Positions 16,961 through 25,695 of a stretch of 50,028 nt of DNA are shown piece after piece; position 1 is the first letter of the stretch, and every line of letters begins with the position of its first letter. Source of the DNA: Flavobacteriaceae bacterium (GTDB lineage Bacteria; Bacteroidota; Bacteroidia; Flavobacteriales; Flavobacteriaceae); the NCBI GenBank assembly GCA_947457105.1, contig CANGUP010000003.1, positions 1 to 50,028 on the forward strand. Direction: 5' to 3'. A model generated the notes under the pieces. That model ran no database searches and was not told the origin of the DNA. It saw only the letters and a program-made list of their open reading frames with translations. Made by a program: the position numbers and the translations under genes.

Positions 16961-18545
16961 ACGAACTACAAGAGAGCATTGAGCATCCTATTTTTTCTCT
17001 TGCCCAATCAGGCCTTTTTGCATACCATTTTTCTGAATTTGGTTGTTCATGATATGGGTTTTTTAATAACTCGTGCAATTCTTTGATAATACTAAAATCA
17101 TCTTTGTTAGCTGCATCAATAGCCATTTGGGCCATATAATTTCTTAATACATATTTCGGATTTATAGCATCCATTTTTAGTTTACGATCTTCATCACTTG
17201 TGGATTCTCTTTTTAATCTTTTGATGTATTTTTTAAACCATTTCTCCCAATCTTCTAGTATATTTTTTTTGATTTCTTCCGGTTTGTAAAAGGCATCATC
17301 AATAATAGCAATTCCACAACCTGGCGTGTGCACTTTTTTTACCCTACTTAACTCTCTAAAGAAAATAGTCATATCAGTTTCAGATAATTTTAAAACATTT
17401 TCTAATTCTTCTATTATTTTGATATCCTCTTTTGAGACAATTTTTAAACCCAATTTATCTCGCATCATCTGAATATAATCTTTCGTGAATTTGGTTTGGA
17501 AATCATTCAAAATATTTTCTAAAGGAACAGCTATTTCAATTAATGGATAAAGTGCATTTGCTAATTGAAATAAATTCCAAAGAGCAACATCTCCTTGATT
17601 GCCAAATCGATATCTTCTGTGTTCTCTGTCGGTTGTATTTGGAGTCCAATCGGGATTATAATCTTCTGACCATCCGTATGGACCATAATCAATAGTTAGT
17701 CCTAAAATAGACATATTATCAGTATTCATCACTCCATGTACAAATCCAACTCTTTGCCAATGAACAATCATTTCAAGAGTTTTATTGGCTACTTTATGAA
17801 ACAACTGAATGTATTTTTCAACACCATCAGTTGTAATTTCTGGATAATAATATTTTATAGTAAAATCGGCTAATTTTTTTAAATTTTCTAAATCGTTTTG
17901 TGCAGAAAACAGTTCAAAATTTCCAAATCGTATAAAAGTAGGAGCAACTCTACAAACAACTGCTCCTTTTTCATAATCAGCATTTCCATCATACATCATA
18001 TCTCTCAAAACTTCATCGCCTGTCGAGATTAGAGAAAGTGAACGCGTAGTTGGTACGCCCAAATAATGCATTGCTTCGCTACACAAATGTTCCCTAATAG
18101 AAGAACGCAAAACAGCCAATCCATCAGCTCGACGAGAGTAAGGAGTACTTCCAGCGCCTTTTAATTGCAACATCCAATTTTGATCATTGTGTTGTACTTC
18201 ACCTAAAACAATAGCTCTTCCATCACCTAATTGTCCAGCCCAATTTCCAAATTGATGTCCAGCATAATTCATAGAGTAAGAACGAGAATTTGGTAAAGTT
18301 TTTTTTCCTGAAAATAGGTCTAAAAAAGCTACAGATGTGATTTCATCTTCGGTTATCCCAATCATTTGAGTAACTTCTTTCGTTGCATGAATTAGTTTTG
18401 GATTTGAAGGAACTCTTGGAGTAACATAAGAGAAAGAAGCATTTAGTACTTGTCTGGTGATATTAGTTTCATTAACATCGGCAGGTAATTCAGAACTATA
18501 TCGATTATTAACTTTTAATTGCATTTTACTATGTTTGTCATACAA
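16959..18545 (-). CDS. selO: SelO/YdiU protein adenylyltransferase (AMPylase)
   Basis: A pseudokinase-fold enzyme that transfers AMP to protein hydroxyl groups; in E. coli it acts in the oxidative-stress response. It has 528 residues. Conserved blocks are 'NYAGHQFGNWAGQLGDGRA' (93-111), 'LKGAGSTPYSRRADGLAV' (128-145), 'SEAMHYLGVPTTRSL' (156-170) and the catalytic 'HGVMNTDNMSILGLTIDYGP'. The C-terminus ends SCSS, the place where animal SelO has its selenocysteine (CUSS). The first Met used here is at 18545; an internal Met (MQLKVNN) seven codons on is an equally good start. It lies divergent from the S41 protease gene. Adjacent IS debris lies at its 3' end but the gene is intact. Confidence 0.92.
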   Translation of the reverse strand: MYDKHSKMQLKVNNRYSSELPADVNETNITRQVLNASFSYVTPRVPSNPKLIHATKEVTQMIGITEDEITSVAFLDLFSGKKTLPNSRSYSMNYAGHQFGNWAGQLGDGRAIVLGEVQHNDQNWMLQLKGAGSTPYSRRADGLAVLRSSIREHLCSEAMHYLGVPTTRSLSLISTGDEVLRDMMYDGNADYEKGAVVCRVAPTFIRFGNFELFSAQNDLENLKKLADFTIKYYYPEITTDGVEKYIQLFHKVANKTLEMIVHWQRVGFVHGVMNTDNMSILGLTIDYGPYGWSEDYNPDWTPNTTDREHRRYRFGNQGDVALWNLFQLANALYPLIEIAVPLENILNDFQTKFTKDYIQMMRDKLGLKIVSKEDIKIIEELENVLKLSETDMTIFFRELSRVKKVHTPGCGIAIIDDAFYKPEEIKKNILEDWEKWFKKYIKRLKRESTSDEDRKLKMDAINPKYVLRNYMAQMAIDAANKDDFSIIKELHELLKNPYHEQPNSEKWYAKRPDWAREKIGCSMLSCSS

Positions 18546-18625
18546 ATTTACTCATAAATTATCAAATTAGTATTAGAAATAAGTTAATATAATAGGTCAA
18601 AATCATATAAAACTGTAAATAAATG

Positions 18626-18633
18626 TATATTTG
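18626..18633 (+). promoter_or_regulatory. -7 element of the S41 protease gene
   Basis: TATATTTG fits TAnnTTTG, 29 nt before the start codon at 18663. Confidence 0.55.
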
Positions 18634-18662
18634 AAAGTTAGATATTAAAAGTTGTTATTTTT

Positions 18663-20270
18663 ATGAAATTTAGAACATTGAATGATTTATGTTTTCGTTT
18701 ATTTTTTACAATTATAGTTTCATTACTATTTTTTAGTTGTGTTTCTGTCGAAGAGTACAATAAAAAATTAGCACAACCAATTTCTGAAAAGGATTTAATA
18801 CAAGATGTAAATTTCGTTCAAAGAAAATTAGAAAAATACCATCCTAATTTATATACCTACATTTCTAAAGAAGAATTGAATAGAAAGTTTGATAGTATTA
18901 GAAATGTATTAAGCAAACCAATTTCAAGTCAAGATTTTTTCTTACTTATTAGTCCAGTTGTTGCATCAGTTAAGCAAGGACACATGAGTATGTCATCACC
19001 ATCAAAGAGAATTAGTAAAAAGCAACAAAAGCGATTAGCTAAATCTGGAACAGGTCCATTATCACAATTTGACTTTGAATGGATGAATGATAAATTGTAT
19101 GTTTTAAAAAATAAATCTAAACAAAAAGGTATTGTTTCTGGTGCAGAAGTTGTAAGTATAAATTCCATTACGCCACAACAACTTCACAATAAATATAGAA
19201 AAACATATGCTTCTGATGGTTTAAATAAAACTTATTTAAAGAGAGCTTTTTCAAAACGATTTTCAAATTATTTGACCAACGAAATAGGTATCAATGATAG
19301 TTTATACTATGTTTTTAGGCAAAATGACTCCTTGAAAGAAATTGTTGTAAGTCGTTTAAAAGCAGAAAAAAAAGAGAAGGTTAAAAAAGCAGAAGCAAAT
19401 CCGAAAGTAACTGAAACAAATCCAAAAACAGAAAAGAAAGTTGTTGATAGTAAGAAGGATAAGCGAATTTTCGGATATGATGAAACCACTAAAAGTTTAA
19501 GTAAAAAGTTAACTTTTGTATCTAAAGATAGTAGTATTGCTGTTTTGAAGATTAAAGATTTTTCTAAAGGTAAATTTAGAAAAGCTTACGATATAGTTTT
19601 TGAAAACCTTAAGCAGGAAAATGTAAAAACTTTAGTTTTAGATTTAAGAAATAATCCTGGAGGAAGAGTTGCTGATGCTGTCGATTTATATTCTTATTTA
19701 ACAAATAAAGATTTTCAAATGCTTGAACCAGCTCAAGTAGTTTCTAAAACAAGTTTGTGGAAATTGGGAATGTTTGATAAAATCCCAAAAATCACTTATC
19801 CATTTGCGGCAATTGGATATCCATTTTATATGACGTTTTCTTCTTTGAGAACTAAGAAAAATAATGACGGAACTTACACTTATTCATTGGTTGGTTCTAA
19901 AAAACAGCAAAATAAAACCAATTTTTTTTCAGGTAAGATTTATGTTTTGATTAATGGAAATAGCTTTTCGGCAGCTTGTTTGGTTTCGGCAGCCTTGAAA
20001 GAAAACAAGGATATTACTTTTGTTGGTGAAGAAACAGGAGGTGCTTTCAATTCTACTGTTGCTGGATTATTGCCAGTTTTGAAGCTACCCAATTCAAATT
20101 TATACCTTAGAGTTGGTCTTATGGATATTGGTACAATAAACAAGACTTCTGTTTTTGGTAGAGGTGTTTTCCCAGACCATGAAGTTATTCCAACATTGAA
20201 AGATAAAATTGAAAATAAAGATCCAGAAATGAAATGGATTTTAAATGATATCAAATTGAAAAACAATTAG
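18663..20270 (+). CDS. S41-family serine protease, lipoprotein
   Basis: A 535-residue secreted protease of the C-terminal-processing (S41/tail-specific) type. The N-terminus has a lipoprotein signal (LLFFSC, then VSVEE), so it should be anchored in a membrane of the envelope. A helical 'cap' region (about 40-120) is followed by a PDZ-like segment ('MNDKLYVLKNKSKQKGIVSG...VVSIN'). A Lys/Glu-rich linker of about 40 residues (near 235-275) comes next. The protease core has 'VKTLVLDLRNNPGGRVADAV' and the nucleophile Ser434 in NGNSFSAA. The catalytic Lys is not certain from inspection. The linker is unusually charged. It is divergent from selO and followed by a separate promoter, so it is probably transcribed alone. 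The substrate is unknown. Confidence 0.8.
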   Translation: MKFRTLNDLCFRLFFTIIVSLLFFSCVSVEEYNKKLAQPISEKDLIQDVNFVQRKLEKYHPNLYTYISKEELNRKFDSIRNVLSKPISSQDFFLLISPVVASVKQGHMSMSSPSKRISKKQQKRLAKSGTGPLSQFDFEWMNDKLYVLKNKSKQKGIVSGAEVVSINSITPQQLHNKYRKTYASDGLNKTYLKRAFSKRFSNYLTNEIGINDSLYYVFRQNDSLKEIVVSRLKAEKKEKVKKAEANPKVTETNPKTEKKVVDSKKDKRIFGYDETTKSLSKKLTFVSKDSSIAVLKIKDFSKGKFRKAYDIVFENLKQENVKTLVLDLRNNPGGRVADAVDLYSYLTNKDFQMLEPAQVVSKTSLWKLGMFDKIPKITYPFAAIGYPFYMTFSSLRTKKNNDGTYTYSLVGSKKQQNKTNFFSGKIYVLINGNSFSAACLVSAALKENKDITFVGEETGGAFNSTVAGLLPVLKLPNSNLYLRVGLMDIGTINKTSVFGRGVFPDHEVIPTLKDKIENKDPEMKWILNDIKLKNN

Positions 20271-20286
20271 TTTCATCATTTTTTAG

Positions 20287-20320
20287 TTTGCCAAATAATT
20301 GTCAAAAATCCGTATATTTG
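20287..20320 (+). promoter_or_regulatory. Promoter that fixes the start of the aminotransferase gene
   Basis: TTTG (20287-20290) and TATATTTG (20313-20320), 22 nt apart, match the Bacteroidetes consensus. The -7 element lies downstream of a possible TTG start at 20299, so translation must begin later, at ATG 20338. Confidence 0.65.
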
Positions 20321-20337
20321 AACACAAATTAAACGCA

Positions 20338-21825
20338 ATGATTTCAACGGAAACTACAACAGCATTAGAACTTTATTTTCAACAGTTTCGAGATAATATC
20401 ATCGGAATTGATCAGGAGTTTGAATCTGCTTTTGGAAAGAAGAAAATTATTTACACTGATTGGACTGCAAGCGGAAGATTATATCGACCTATTGAAGAAA
20501 AGTTGATGAATGATTTTGGACCTTTTGTTGCCAATACGCATACAGAAACTACAATTTCAGGTACAGCGATGACGATGGCTTATCATGAAGCAAAAAATAT
20601 CATCAAGCATCATGTAAATGCAACTGATAATGATATTTTAATTAATACAGGAACCGGAATGACAGGCGTTGTAAATAAGTTTCAACGTATTTTGGGTTTA
20701 AAACTTCCTGAAAATATTAGAGAATTTACTACCATTCCAAAAGAGTTGAAACCAGTAGTTTTTATTTCTCATATGGAGCATCATTCTAATCAAACTTCTT
20801 GGTTGGAAACCATTGCTGATGTTGAAATTATTCCAGCCAACGAAGACGGATTATTTTCAATTGAAAATTTAAAACTCCTTTTGGATAAATATAAAGACAG
20901 AAATTTCAAAATTGCTTCAATTACTTCTTGCTCAAATGTTACAGGAATTAAAACGCCTTATCATGAAGTTGCAAAGGTTATGCATCAGAATAATGGTGTT
21001 TGTTTCGTTGATTTTGCTTGTTCTGGGCCTTATGTTGAAATCAACATGCATCCAGAAGATTCAGAAAGTTATTTGGATGCTATTTTCTTTTCACCTCATA
21101 AGTTTCTTGGTGGTCCAGGAACTTCTGGTGTTTTAGTATTTAATAAAAATTTGTACAAAAATAGTGTTCCAGATTGTCCTGGTGGTGGAACTGTAAGTTG
21201 GACAAATCCTTGGGGTGAACATAAATATATCGATAATATTGAAGATAGAGAAGATGGTGGAACGCCTGGTTTTCTTCAAGTAATCAAAACCGCTTTAGCC
21301 ATTCAATTGAAAGAAAAAATGGGTATTCAAAATATTTTGGATAGAGAACACGAAATTGTTGATTATGTATTTGAAGAATTAGGAAGTATTGAAAATATCA
21401 AGATTTTAGCTAAAGAACATCAAGATAGGTTAGGAGTAATTTCGTTTTATATTGACGACTTACACTATAATTTAGGAGTAAAATTATTGAATGACCGATT
21501 CGGAATTCAAACGCGTGGTGGATGTAGTTGCGCAGGTACTTATGGCCATTTTTTGTTACATGTTGATAAAGAAACTTCAAGTGATTTGGTTTGTCTAATA
21601 ACTTCTGGTGATTTAATTAGGAAACCAGGATGGATTAGAATGTCTATACATCCAACAACAACTTCAGAAGAGATTAAGTTTGTTTGTGATAGTATCAAAG
21701 AGTTAGCAAAAAATCACAATGAATGGGAAAACGATTATGTTTACAATGGAAAAAGTAACGAGTTTGTTCACAAAAATGCTTCTCATTTAGAAAAAGAAAT
21801 GGTTCACAATTGGTTTAAAATATAG
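20338..21825 (+). CDS. Class V aminotransferase / cysteine-desulfurase-like enzyme
   Basis: A PLP-dependent enzyme of the class V (NifS/SufS-like) fold, 495 residues from ATG 20338. It has 'IYTDWTASGRLYRPIE' near the N-terminus, a glycine-rich phosphate loop 'NTGTGMTG', and 'ISHMEHHSNQTSWLE' (PLP-stacking His). 'VDFACSGPYV' (Asp pairing with the PLP nitrogen) and the PLP Lys255 in SPHKFLGGPGTSG follow. The 'RGGCSCAGTYGHFLL' segment puts Cys residues where desulfurases carry their active-site loop. It is longer than SufS or IscS (about 400) because of extended loops, and its true substrate cannot be read from the sequence. Cysteine or selenocysteine lyase activity is inference. No suf or isc genes are nearby. 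Confidence 0.8.
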   Translation: MISTETTTALELYFQQFRDNIIGIDQEFESAFGKKKIIYTDWTASGRLYRPIEEKLMNDFGPFVANTHTETTISGTAMTMAYHEAKNIIKHHVNATDNDILINTGTGMTGVVNKFQRILGLKLPENIREFTTIPKELKPVVFISHMEHHSNQTSWLETIADVEIIPANEDGLFSIENLKLLLDKYKDRNFKIASITSCSNVTGIKTPYHEVAKVMHQNNGVCFVDFACSGPYVEINMHPEDSESYLDAIFFSPHKFLGGPGTSGVLVFNKNLYKNSVPDCPGGGTVSWTNPWGEHKYIDNIEDREDGGTPGFLQVIKTALAIQLKEKMGIQNILDREHEIVDYVFEELGSIENIKILAKEHQDRLGVISFYIDDLHYNLGVKLLNDRFGIQTRGGCSCAGTYGHFLLHVDKETSSDLVCLITSGDLIRKPGWIRMSIHPTTTSEEIKFVCDSIKELAKNHNEWENDYVYNGKSNEFVHKNASHLEKEMVHNWFKI

Positions 21826-21831
21826 TAAAAC

Positions 21832-21865
21832 AAAAAAGCGATTTTAATATGAAAATCGCTTTTTT
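21832..21865. terminator. Bidirectional terminator between the aminotransferase gene and ilvE
   Basis: AAAAAAGCGATTTT (21832-21845) and AAAATCGCTTTTTT (21852-21865) are perfectly complementary, with loop AATATG. The A and T runs allow it to serve both converging genes. Confidence 0.85.
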
Positions 21866-21897
21866 ATAATTGATGTTTTAATTTTGAACACTGAACA

Positions 21898-22965
21898 CTA
21901 TATCTTCACTGTCCAACCAAAAGTATCTTCAGCCAATTTATACTGAATTTTAGTTAAATCTTCTTTTAATTGTAATGCGAAAGAATTTTCAATCTTTGGC
22001 AATTGATATTCAGTTCCTTGGTAAGCGAATGCTACAATTGGGCTAACAACAGCAGCTGTTCCAGCACCGAAAATTTCTTTCAAACTTCCGTCTTTGGCAG
22101 CATTTACCAGTTCTTCAACTAATACGGAACGAACTTCTACATTCATTCCATCACGTTGAGCTAATTCGATTAAACTTTTTCTAGTTACACCATCCAAAAT
22201 TCTTTCACTTGTTGGAGCCGTATATAATGTATCGTTTATTCTAATGAAAACATTCATGGTTCCAGCTTCTTCAAGTTTGGTATGCGTAGCATCATCAGTC
22301 CAAATGATTTGTTGGTATCCTTTTTCGTTAGCTAATTTCGTTGGATAGAATTGTGCCGAATAATTTCCAGCAGCTTTTGCAGCTCCAATTCCTCCATTTG
22401 CAGCTCTGCTGTAATGTTCAGCAATGATAACTTTAACTTCACCAGAATAATATGACTTAGCTGGAGAAAGAATTATCATAAAGCGATATTCGCTAGATGG
22501 TTGTGCAATTACCCCATGACCTGTAGCTATCATAAATGGTCGCAAATATAACGTGTTTCCAAGACCTTTCTTGACCCATTCTCTATCTAAATCTACAACA
22601 GTTTTCAAACCTTCCATGAAAATATTTTCAGGAATTTCTGGCATTGCCATTCTTTTAGCCGATTTGTTGAAACGTTTAAAATTTTCATCAGGACGAAACA
22701 ACCAAACATCATTATTTTCATCTTTGTAAGCTTTCATTCCTTCAAATATGGCTTGACCATAATGAAAAACTTTGGCTGAAGGATCTATTAAAAAAGGTTC
22801 ATAAGGAGTGATAATTGGTTTTTGCCACGCGCCATCTTTGAAATCACAAATTAGCATGTGGTCTGTGAAAATATTTCCAAAGGTTAAGTTTTCAAAATCT
22901 ACTGATGCAATTTTTGACGATGAAGCTTTAACTATATCGATTTCGATAGTGTTGTTTAAAGTCAT
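21898..22965 (-). CDS. ilvE: Branched-chain amino-acid aminotransferase
   Basis: Last step of leucine, isoleucine and valine synthesis and first step of their breakdown. It is a class IV, fold-type IV PLP enzyme of 355 residues, the longer BCAT2-like form. 'FHYGQAIFEGMKAY' (67-80), 'LFRPDENFKRFNKSAKRM' (89-106) and 'LYLRPFMIATG' match the family. PLP Lys197 lies in 'GIGAAKAAGNYSAQ', followed by 'EEAGTMNVFI' and 'ILDGVTRKSLIELA'. The start is supported by the long conserved N-terminus. The 242-nt gap to the next gene is AT-rich and holds only the DUF4920 promoter that I can recognise. Confidence 0.93.
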   Translation of the reverse strand: MTLNNTIEIDIVKASSSKIASVDFENLTFGNIFTDHMLICDFKDGAWQKPIITPYEPFLIDPSAKVFHYGQAIFEGMKAYKDENNDVWLFRPDENFKRFNKSAKRMAMPEIPENIFMEGLKTVVDLDREWVKKGLGNTLYLRPFMIATGHGVIAQPSSEYRFMIILSPAKSYYSGEVKVIIAEHYSRAANGGIGAAKAAGNYSAQFYPTKLANEKGYQQIIWTDDATHTKLEEAGTMNVFIRINDTLYTAPTSERILDGVTRKSLIELAQRDGMNVEVRSVLVEELVNAAKDGSLKEIFGAGTAAVVSPIVAFAYQGTEYQLPKIENSFALQLKEDLTKIQYKLAEDTFGWTVKI

Positions 22966-23175
22966 TTAATGTAAGTTTATTTTTCAATCAAATTTATAAA
23001 TAATTATTTTTCAGTCATTTATAAAAAGCAATTAAATGTTATTTAGTTTTTGCTAAACTAATAAAAAAATAGATTGAATTAGTTGCCTTCAAAATTTATT
23101 TATTCACTATTTATTGATATTATCAACTAATGAATTTTATCCATAAAATAGTATGAAAAATCACAATAAACTCCT

Positions 23176-23183
23176 TAATTTTG
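23176..23183 (+). promoter_or_regulatory. -7 element of the DUF4920-cytochrome operon
   Basis: TAATTTTG fits TAnnTTTG, 24 nt before the first start codon at 23208. Confidence 0.55.
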
Positions 23184-23207
23184 TTCTAATTTAAAATCTA
23201 AATCAAG

Positions 23208-23699
23208 ATGAGAAAAATAGTTTACGCAGCATTTGTTCTTTTGGCATTAGTAAGTTGCAAAAAAAATGAAGAAGAAAAAGTAGATGCAAAGCCAGTTTCT
23301 TATGCTGAATTTGGTAATAAAATTACGGCTGACAAAGCCATTTCGTCTAAAGAACTTCTTGAGAGATATAAAACAATGAAAGAAACCGATACGCTTCAAG
23401 TAAAAGTGACTTCTAAAATTCTTGATGTTTGCCAAAAGAAAGGATGTTGGATCAATTTAGATTTAGGAAATGACGAGTCTGCCTTTGTAAAATTTAAAGA
23501 TTACGGATTTTTTATGCCATTCAATACTGCTGGAAGCGAAGTTGTTGTAGACGGAAAAGCTTTTATAGAGCTAACTTCAATTGAAGATTTGAAAGAATAT
23601 GCAAAAGATGCTGGAAAATCGCAAGCAGCAATTGATAGTATTGTTACACCAGAAAAAAAGTATTCTTTCATGGCAGATGGTGTTTTAATTAAAAAATAA
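23208..23699 (+). CDS. DUF4920-type lipoprotein
   Basis: A 163-residue envelope lipoprotein (signal ...LLALVSC, lipid Cys17, then KKNEEE). The mature part contains 'SYAEFGNKITADKAISSKEL' and the diagnostic 'DVCQKKGCWINLDL' followed by 'ESAFVKFKDYGFFMPFN' and 'EYAKDAGKSQAAIDSI'. These define the DUF4920 family as I know it. The CxxxxGCW motif suggests metal binding or redox activity, but no function is established. A paralogue starts 10 nt after its stop, followed by a c-type cytochrome and mnmD, all same-strand and tightly packed. This indicates one operon. Confidence 0.85.
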   Translation: MRKIVYAAFVLLALVSCKKNEEEKVDAKPVSYAEFGNKITADKAISSKELLERYKTMKETDTLQVKVTSKILDVCQKKGCWINLDLGNDESAFVKFKDYGFFMPFNTAGSEVVVDGKAFIELTSIEDLKEYAKDAGKSQAAIDSIVTPEKKYSFMADGVLIKK

Positions 23700-23709
23700 A
23701 TTTATAAAA

Positions 23710-24222
23710 ATGAAAAAATTCAGACTACTATTATTAGTTGCTTTCGTTTCAATTGGGTTAAACGTAAATGCACAACAAACAGCTAAAAAAGTAAAAACAC
23801 AAACAACATTAAGTTCAAGTGATTATGTTTCTTTTGGAGATAAATTTGAATTGAATAAAGTAATCACTAAAGAGCAAATGTTCAAGAAATATAAATCATT
23901 GAAAAAAGGTGATTCGATTGCTGTAAAATTTGTTACTAAAATCAATTCCGTTTGTAAAAAGAAAGGATGTTGGATGAAATTAGATTTAGGTAACGGAGAA
24001 TCTGCCTTTGTAAAGTTTAAAGATTATGGTTTTTTTGTTCCACTCAATGCAGATGGAAGTGAAGTTGTTGTGAATGGTGTAGCTTTCATTGATGTTGTAT
24101 CGGTTGATGAATTGAAACATTATGCAAAAGATGCTGGGAAATCTCAAGCAGAAATTAATAAAATTAAAAAACCAGAAGTTACTTATTCCTTTACTGCAAC
24201 TGGAGTATTTATAAAGAAATAA
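23710..24222 (+). CDS. Second DUF4920-type protein, secreted paralogue
   Basis: A 170-residue paralogue of the preceding gene. It shares 'KKKGCWMKLDLGNGESAFVK', 'FKDYGFFVPLNADGSEVVV' and 'YAKDAGKSQAEI'. Unlike its sister it has an ordinary signal peptide (LLVAFVSIGLNVNA, cleavage before QQ) and no lipobox. One copy is thus probably soluble in the periplasm and the other membrane-anchored. The high similarity over the whole domain points to a tandem duplication. It lies 10 nt after the first copy and 6 nt before the cytochrome gene. Confidence 0.85.
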   Translation: MKKFRLLLLVAFVSIGLNVNAQQTAKKVKTQTTLSSSDYVSFGDKFELNKVITKEQMFKKYKSLKKGDSIAVKFVTKINSVCKKKGCWMKLDLGNGESAFVKFKDYGFFVPLNADGSEVVVNGVAFIDVVSVDELKHYAKDAGKSQAEINKIKKPEVTYSFTATGVFIKK

Positions 24223-24228
24223 TTTAAA

Positions 24229-24684
24229 ATGAGGAATTTTTTAATACTATCATTTTCTATTTTGCTATTAAGTTCTTGTCAGAATAAGCAAACTGAAAAG
24301 GCAGAAGATAAAGAAGCTTGTGCAAATGATTCTGTAAAAGAAAAGAAATTTGAGATGTATGAAATGTCAGAAATGGCATCGCTTATGGAGCAAATGTATG
24401 CACACAATCAACAATTGAGATTGCGAATTATTAAAGGAGATACCGTTGGAAAGTTTCCAGAATTTTTCAATAAAATTTATACTGCCAAATTCACAACGCC
24501 TAGTGATGACGATACCTTTTTTAGAGAAAACGCCGATAAATACATTGCAGCTCAAAAATTGATTTATTCAGAAACTGAAAATGTAAAAGAGAATTTTAAT
24601 AAAGGAGTTGATGCTTGTATAACTTGCCATAAAGGGAAATGTGGCGGACCAATTCCGAGAATTAAGAAATTGTATATTAAGTAA
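24229..24684 (+). CDS. Lipoprotein c-type cytochrome
   Basis: A 151-residue lipoprotein (signal ILLLSSC, lipid Cys17) with one haem-c motif CITCH at 130-134 close to the C-terminus, after a helical region ('MSEMASLMEQMYAHNQQLRL...'). Helices before a C-terminal CxxCH resemble class II (cytochrome c'-like) cytochromes. A CGGP segment follows the haem site. It is expected to carry electrons on the periplasmic side. Linkage with the two DUF4920 proteins suggests a shared redox or metal task, which is inference from context only. Confidence 0.8.
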   Translation: MRNFLILSFSILLLSSCQNKQTEKAEDKEACANDSVKEKKFEMYEMSEMASLMEQMYAHNQQLRLRIIKGDTVGKFPEFFNKIYTAKFTTPSDDDTFFRENADKYIAAQKLIYSETENVKENFNKGVDACITCHKGKCGGPIPRIKKLYIK

Positions 24685-24686
24685 TC

Positions 24687-25349
24687 TTGAAAAGAGAAAT
24701 CATAACCACAAACGATGGTTCAACAACCATTCATTTAATTGATTGGGATGAAAGTTATCATTCTAAGCATGGTGCAATTCAAGAGGCTTATCATGTTTTT
24801 ATAAAAAGCGGACTTTCTTTGTTTGAAGTAAAATCTGTTTCAATTTTAGAGATTGGCTTTGGTACTGGTTTGAATGCTTTTATAACCTATTTAGAAACTA
24901 AAAAAGTCAATCAAACTATTGATTATATTGGAGTAGAAGCTTATCCTGTTCAAGTAGAAGAAGCTTTGCAAATGAATTATGTTTCCGAATTGAATGCTTC
25001 CGATGAAATTGAAATTTTCAATAAAATGCACAAATGTAATTGGGAAGAGAAACAAAATATTTCTGATAAATTTTCATTGACCAAAAGAAAACAATTCTTT
25101 CAAGATGTTACAGATGAAAATGCTTTTGATTTGATTTATTTTGATGCTTTCGGATTTAGAGTACAACCAGAATTATGGTCGTTAGAAATTTTTAAAAAAA
25201 TGTATCTTGCGCTTAAACCTAATGGTATTTTGGTGACTTATGCTTGTCGTTCATCTATTAAAAACGCGATGTTAGAATGTGGTTTTAAAGTAGAAAAGTT
25301 ACCAGGAGCACCTGGTAAGCGAGAAATGCTTCGTGCAATTAAAATTTAA
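24687..25349 (+). CDS. mnmD: MnmD-type tRNA 5-methylaminomethyl-2-thiouridine methyltransferase
   Basis: A SAM-dependent methyltransferase that completes the mnm5s2U34 modification in tRNA, equivalent to the N-terminal domain of E. coli MnmC. 220 residues. It has 'TTNDGSTTIHLIDWDESYHS' near the start, the SAM motif 'ILEIGFGTGLNAF', the acidic 'IGVEAYPV', and 'FDLIYFDAFGFRVQPELWS'. The C-terminal 'KPNGILVTYACRSSIKNAML' and 'LPGAPGKREMLRA' are typical of the family. No FAD domain is attached, as in other stand-alone MnmD proteins. Translation seems to begin at TTG 24687, two bases after the cytochrome stop. No better ATG exists upstream, which suggests translational coupling. Confidence 0.85.
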   Translation: MKREIITTNDGSTTIHLIDWDESYHSKHGAIQEAYHVFIKSGLSLFEVKSVSILEIGFGTGLNAFITYLETKKVNQTIDYIGVEAYPVQVEEALQMNYVSELNASDEIEIFNKMHKCNWEEKQNISDKFSLTKRKQFFQDVTDENAFDLIYFDAFGFRVQPELWSLEIFKKMYLALKPNGILVTYACRSSIKNAMLECGFKVEKLPGAPGKREMLRAIKI

Positions 25350-25465
25350 CGTATTATTTTTATTTTGTATTTAAAAATAATTTAATTTTGAGAATACTAA
25401 AAAACCTAATATTTACGTTCTTATTAAATCTGTGATTTAAAAGTCTAACAATTTAACCACTAATT

Positions 25466-25663
25466 ATGTCAAGATTGATTTATGACTACACTAAATCTGT
25501 ATTGGAAAGAGTTAGCTTCGATGCGATACTTTTCTGTAAAGAATTAGATAAGGCAGTCAGAGTGCTTTTACCTTATGAAATTGAACAACTAACTGAATGG
25601 TTGCTCAATTTCACTAAAGAAAAGCCAGAGTTAAGGCAATGTTTACTGATTATGAACAAATAA
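25466..25663 (+). CDS. Small conserved hypothetical protein
   Basis: A 65-residue acidic-amphipathic protein (MSRLIYDYTKSVLERVSF..., then 'LLPYEIEQLTEWLLNFT'). It has no membrane segment. It has a clear ATG start and a strong terminator immediately after its stop, which supports a real gene. I believe homologues occur in other flavobacteria, but I know no function. It follows mnmD after a 116-nt gap. Confidence 0.6.
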   Translation: MSRLIYDYTKSVLERVSFDAILFCKELDKAVRVLLPYEIEQLTEWLLNFTKEKPELRQCLLIMNK

Positions 25664-25667
25664 AACT

Positions 25668-25695
25668 AAAAGGAACTTAAACGGTTCCTTTTTTT
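25668..25695. terminator. Terminator between the small gene and oxyR
   Basis: AAAAGGAAC (25668-25676) pairs with GTTCCTTTT (25684-25692), followed by more Ts. The two genes converge here. The hairpin overlaps the end of oxyR by two bases. Confidence 0.8.

Noticed and set aside
16791..16982. A plus-strand open frame of 63 codons ending in poly-Phe
   Set aside because: It is antisense to the transposase remnant and reads the 17-T tract as phenylalanines.
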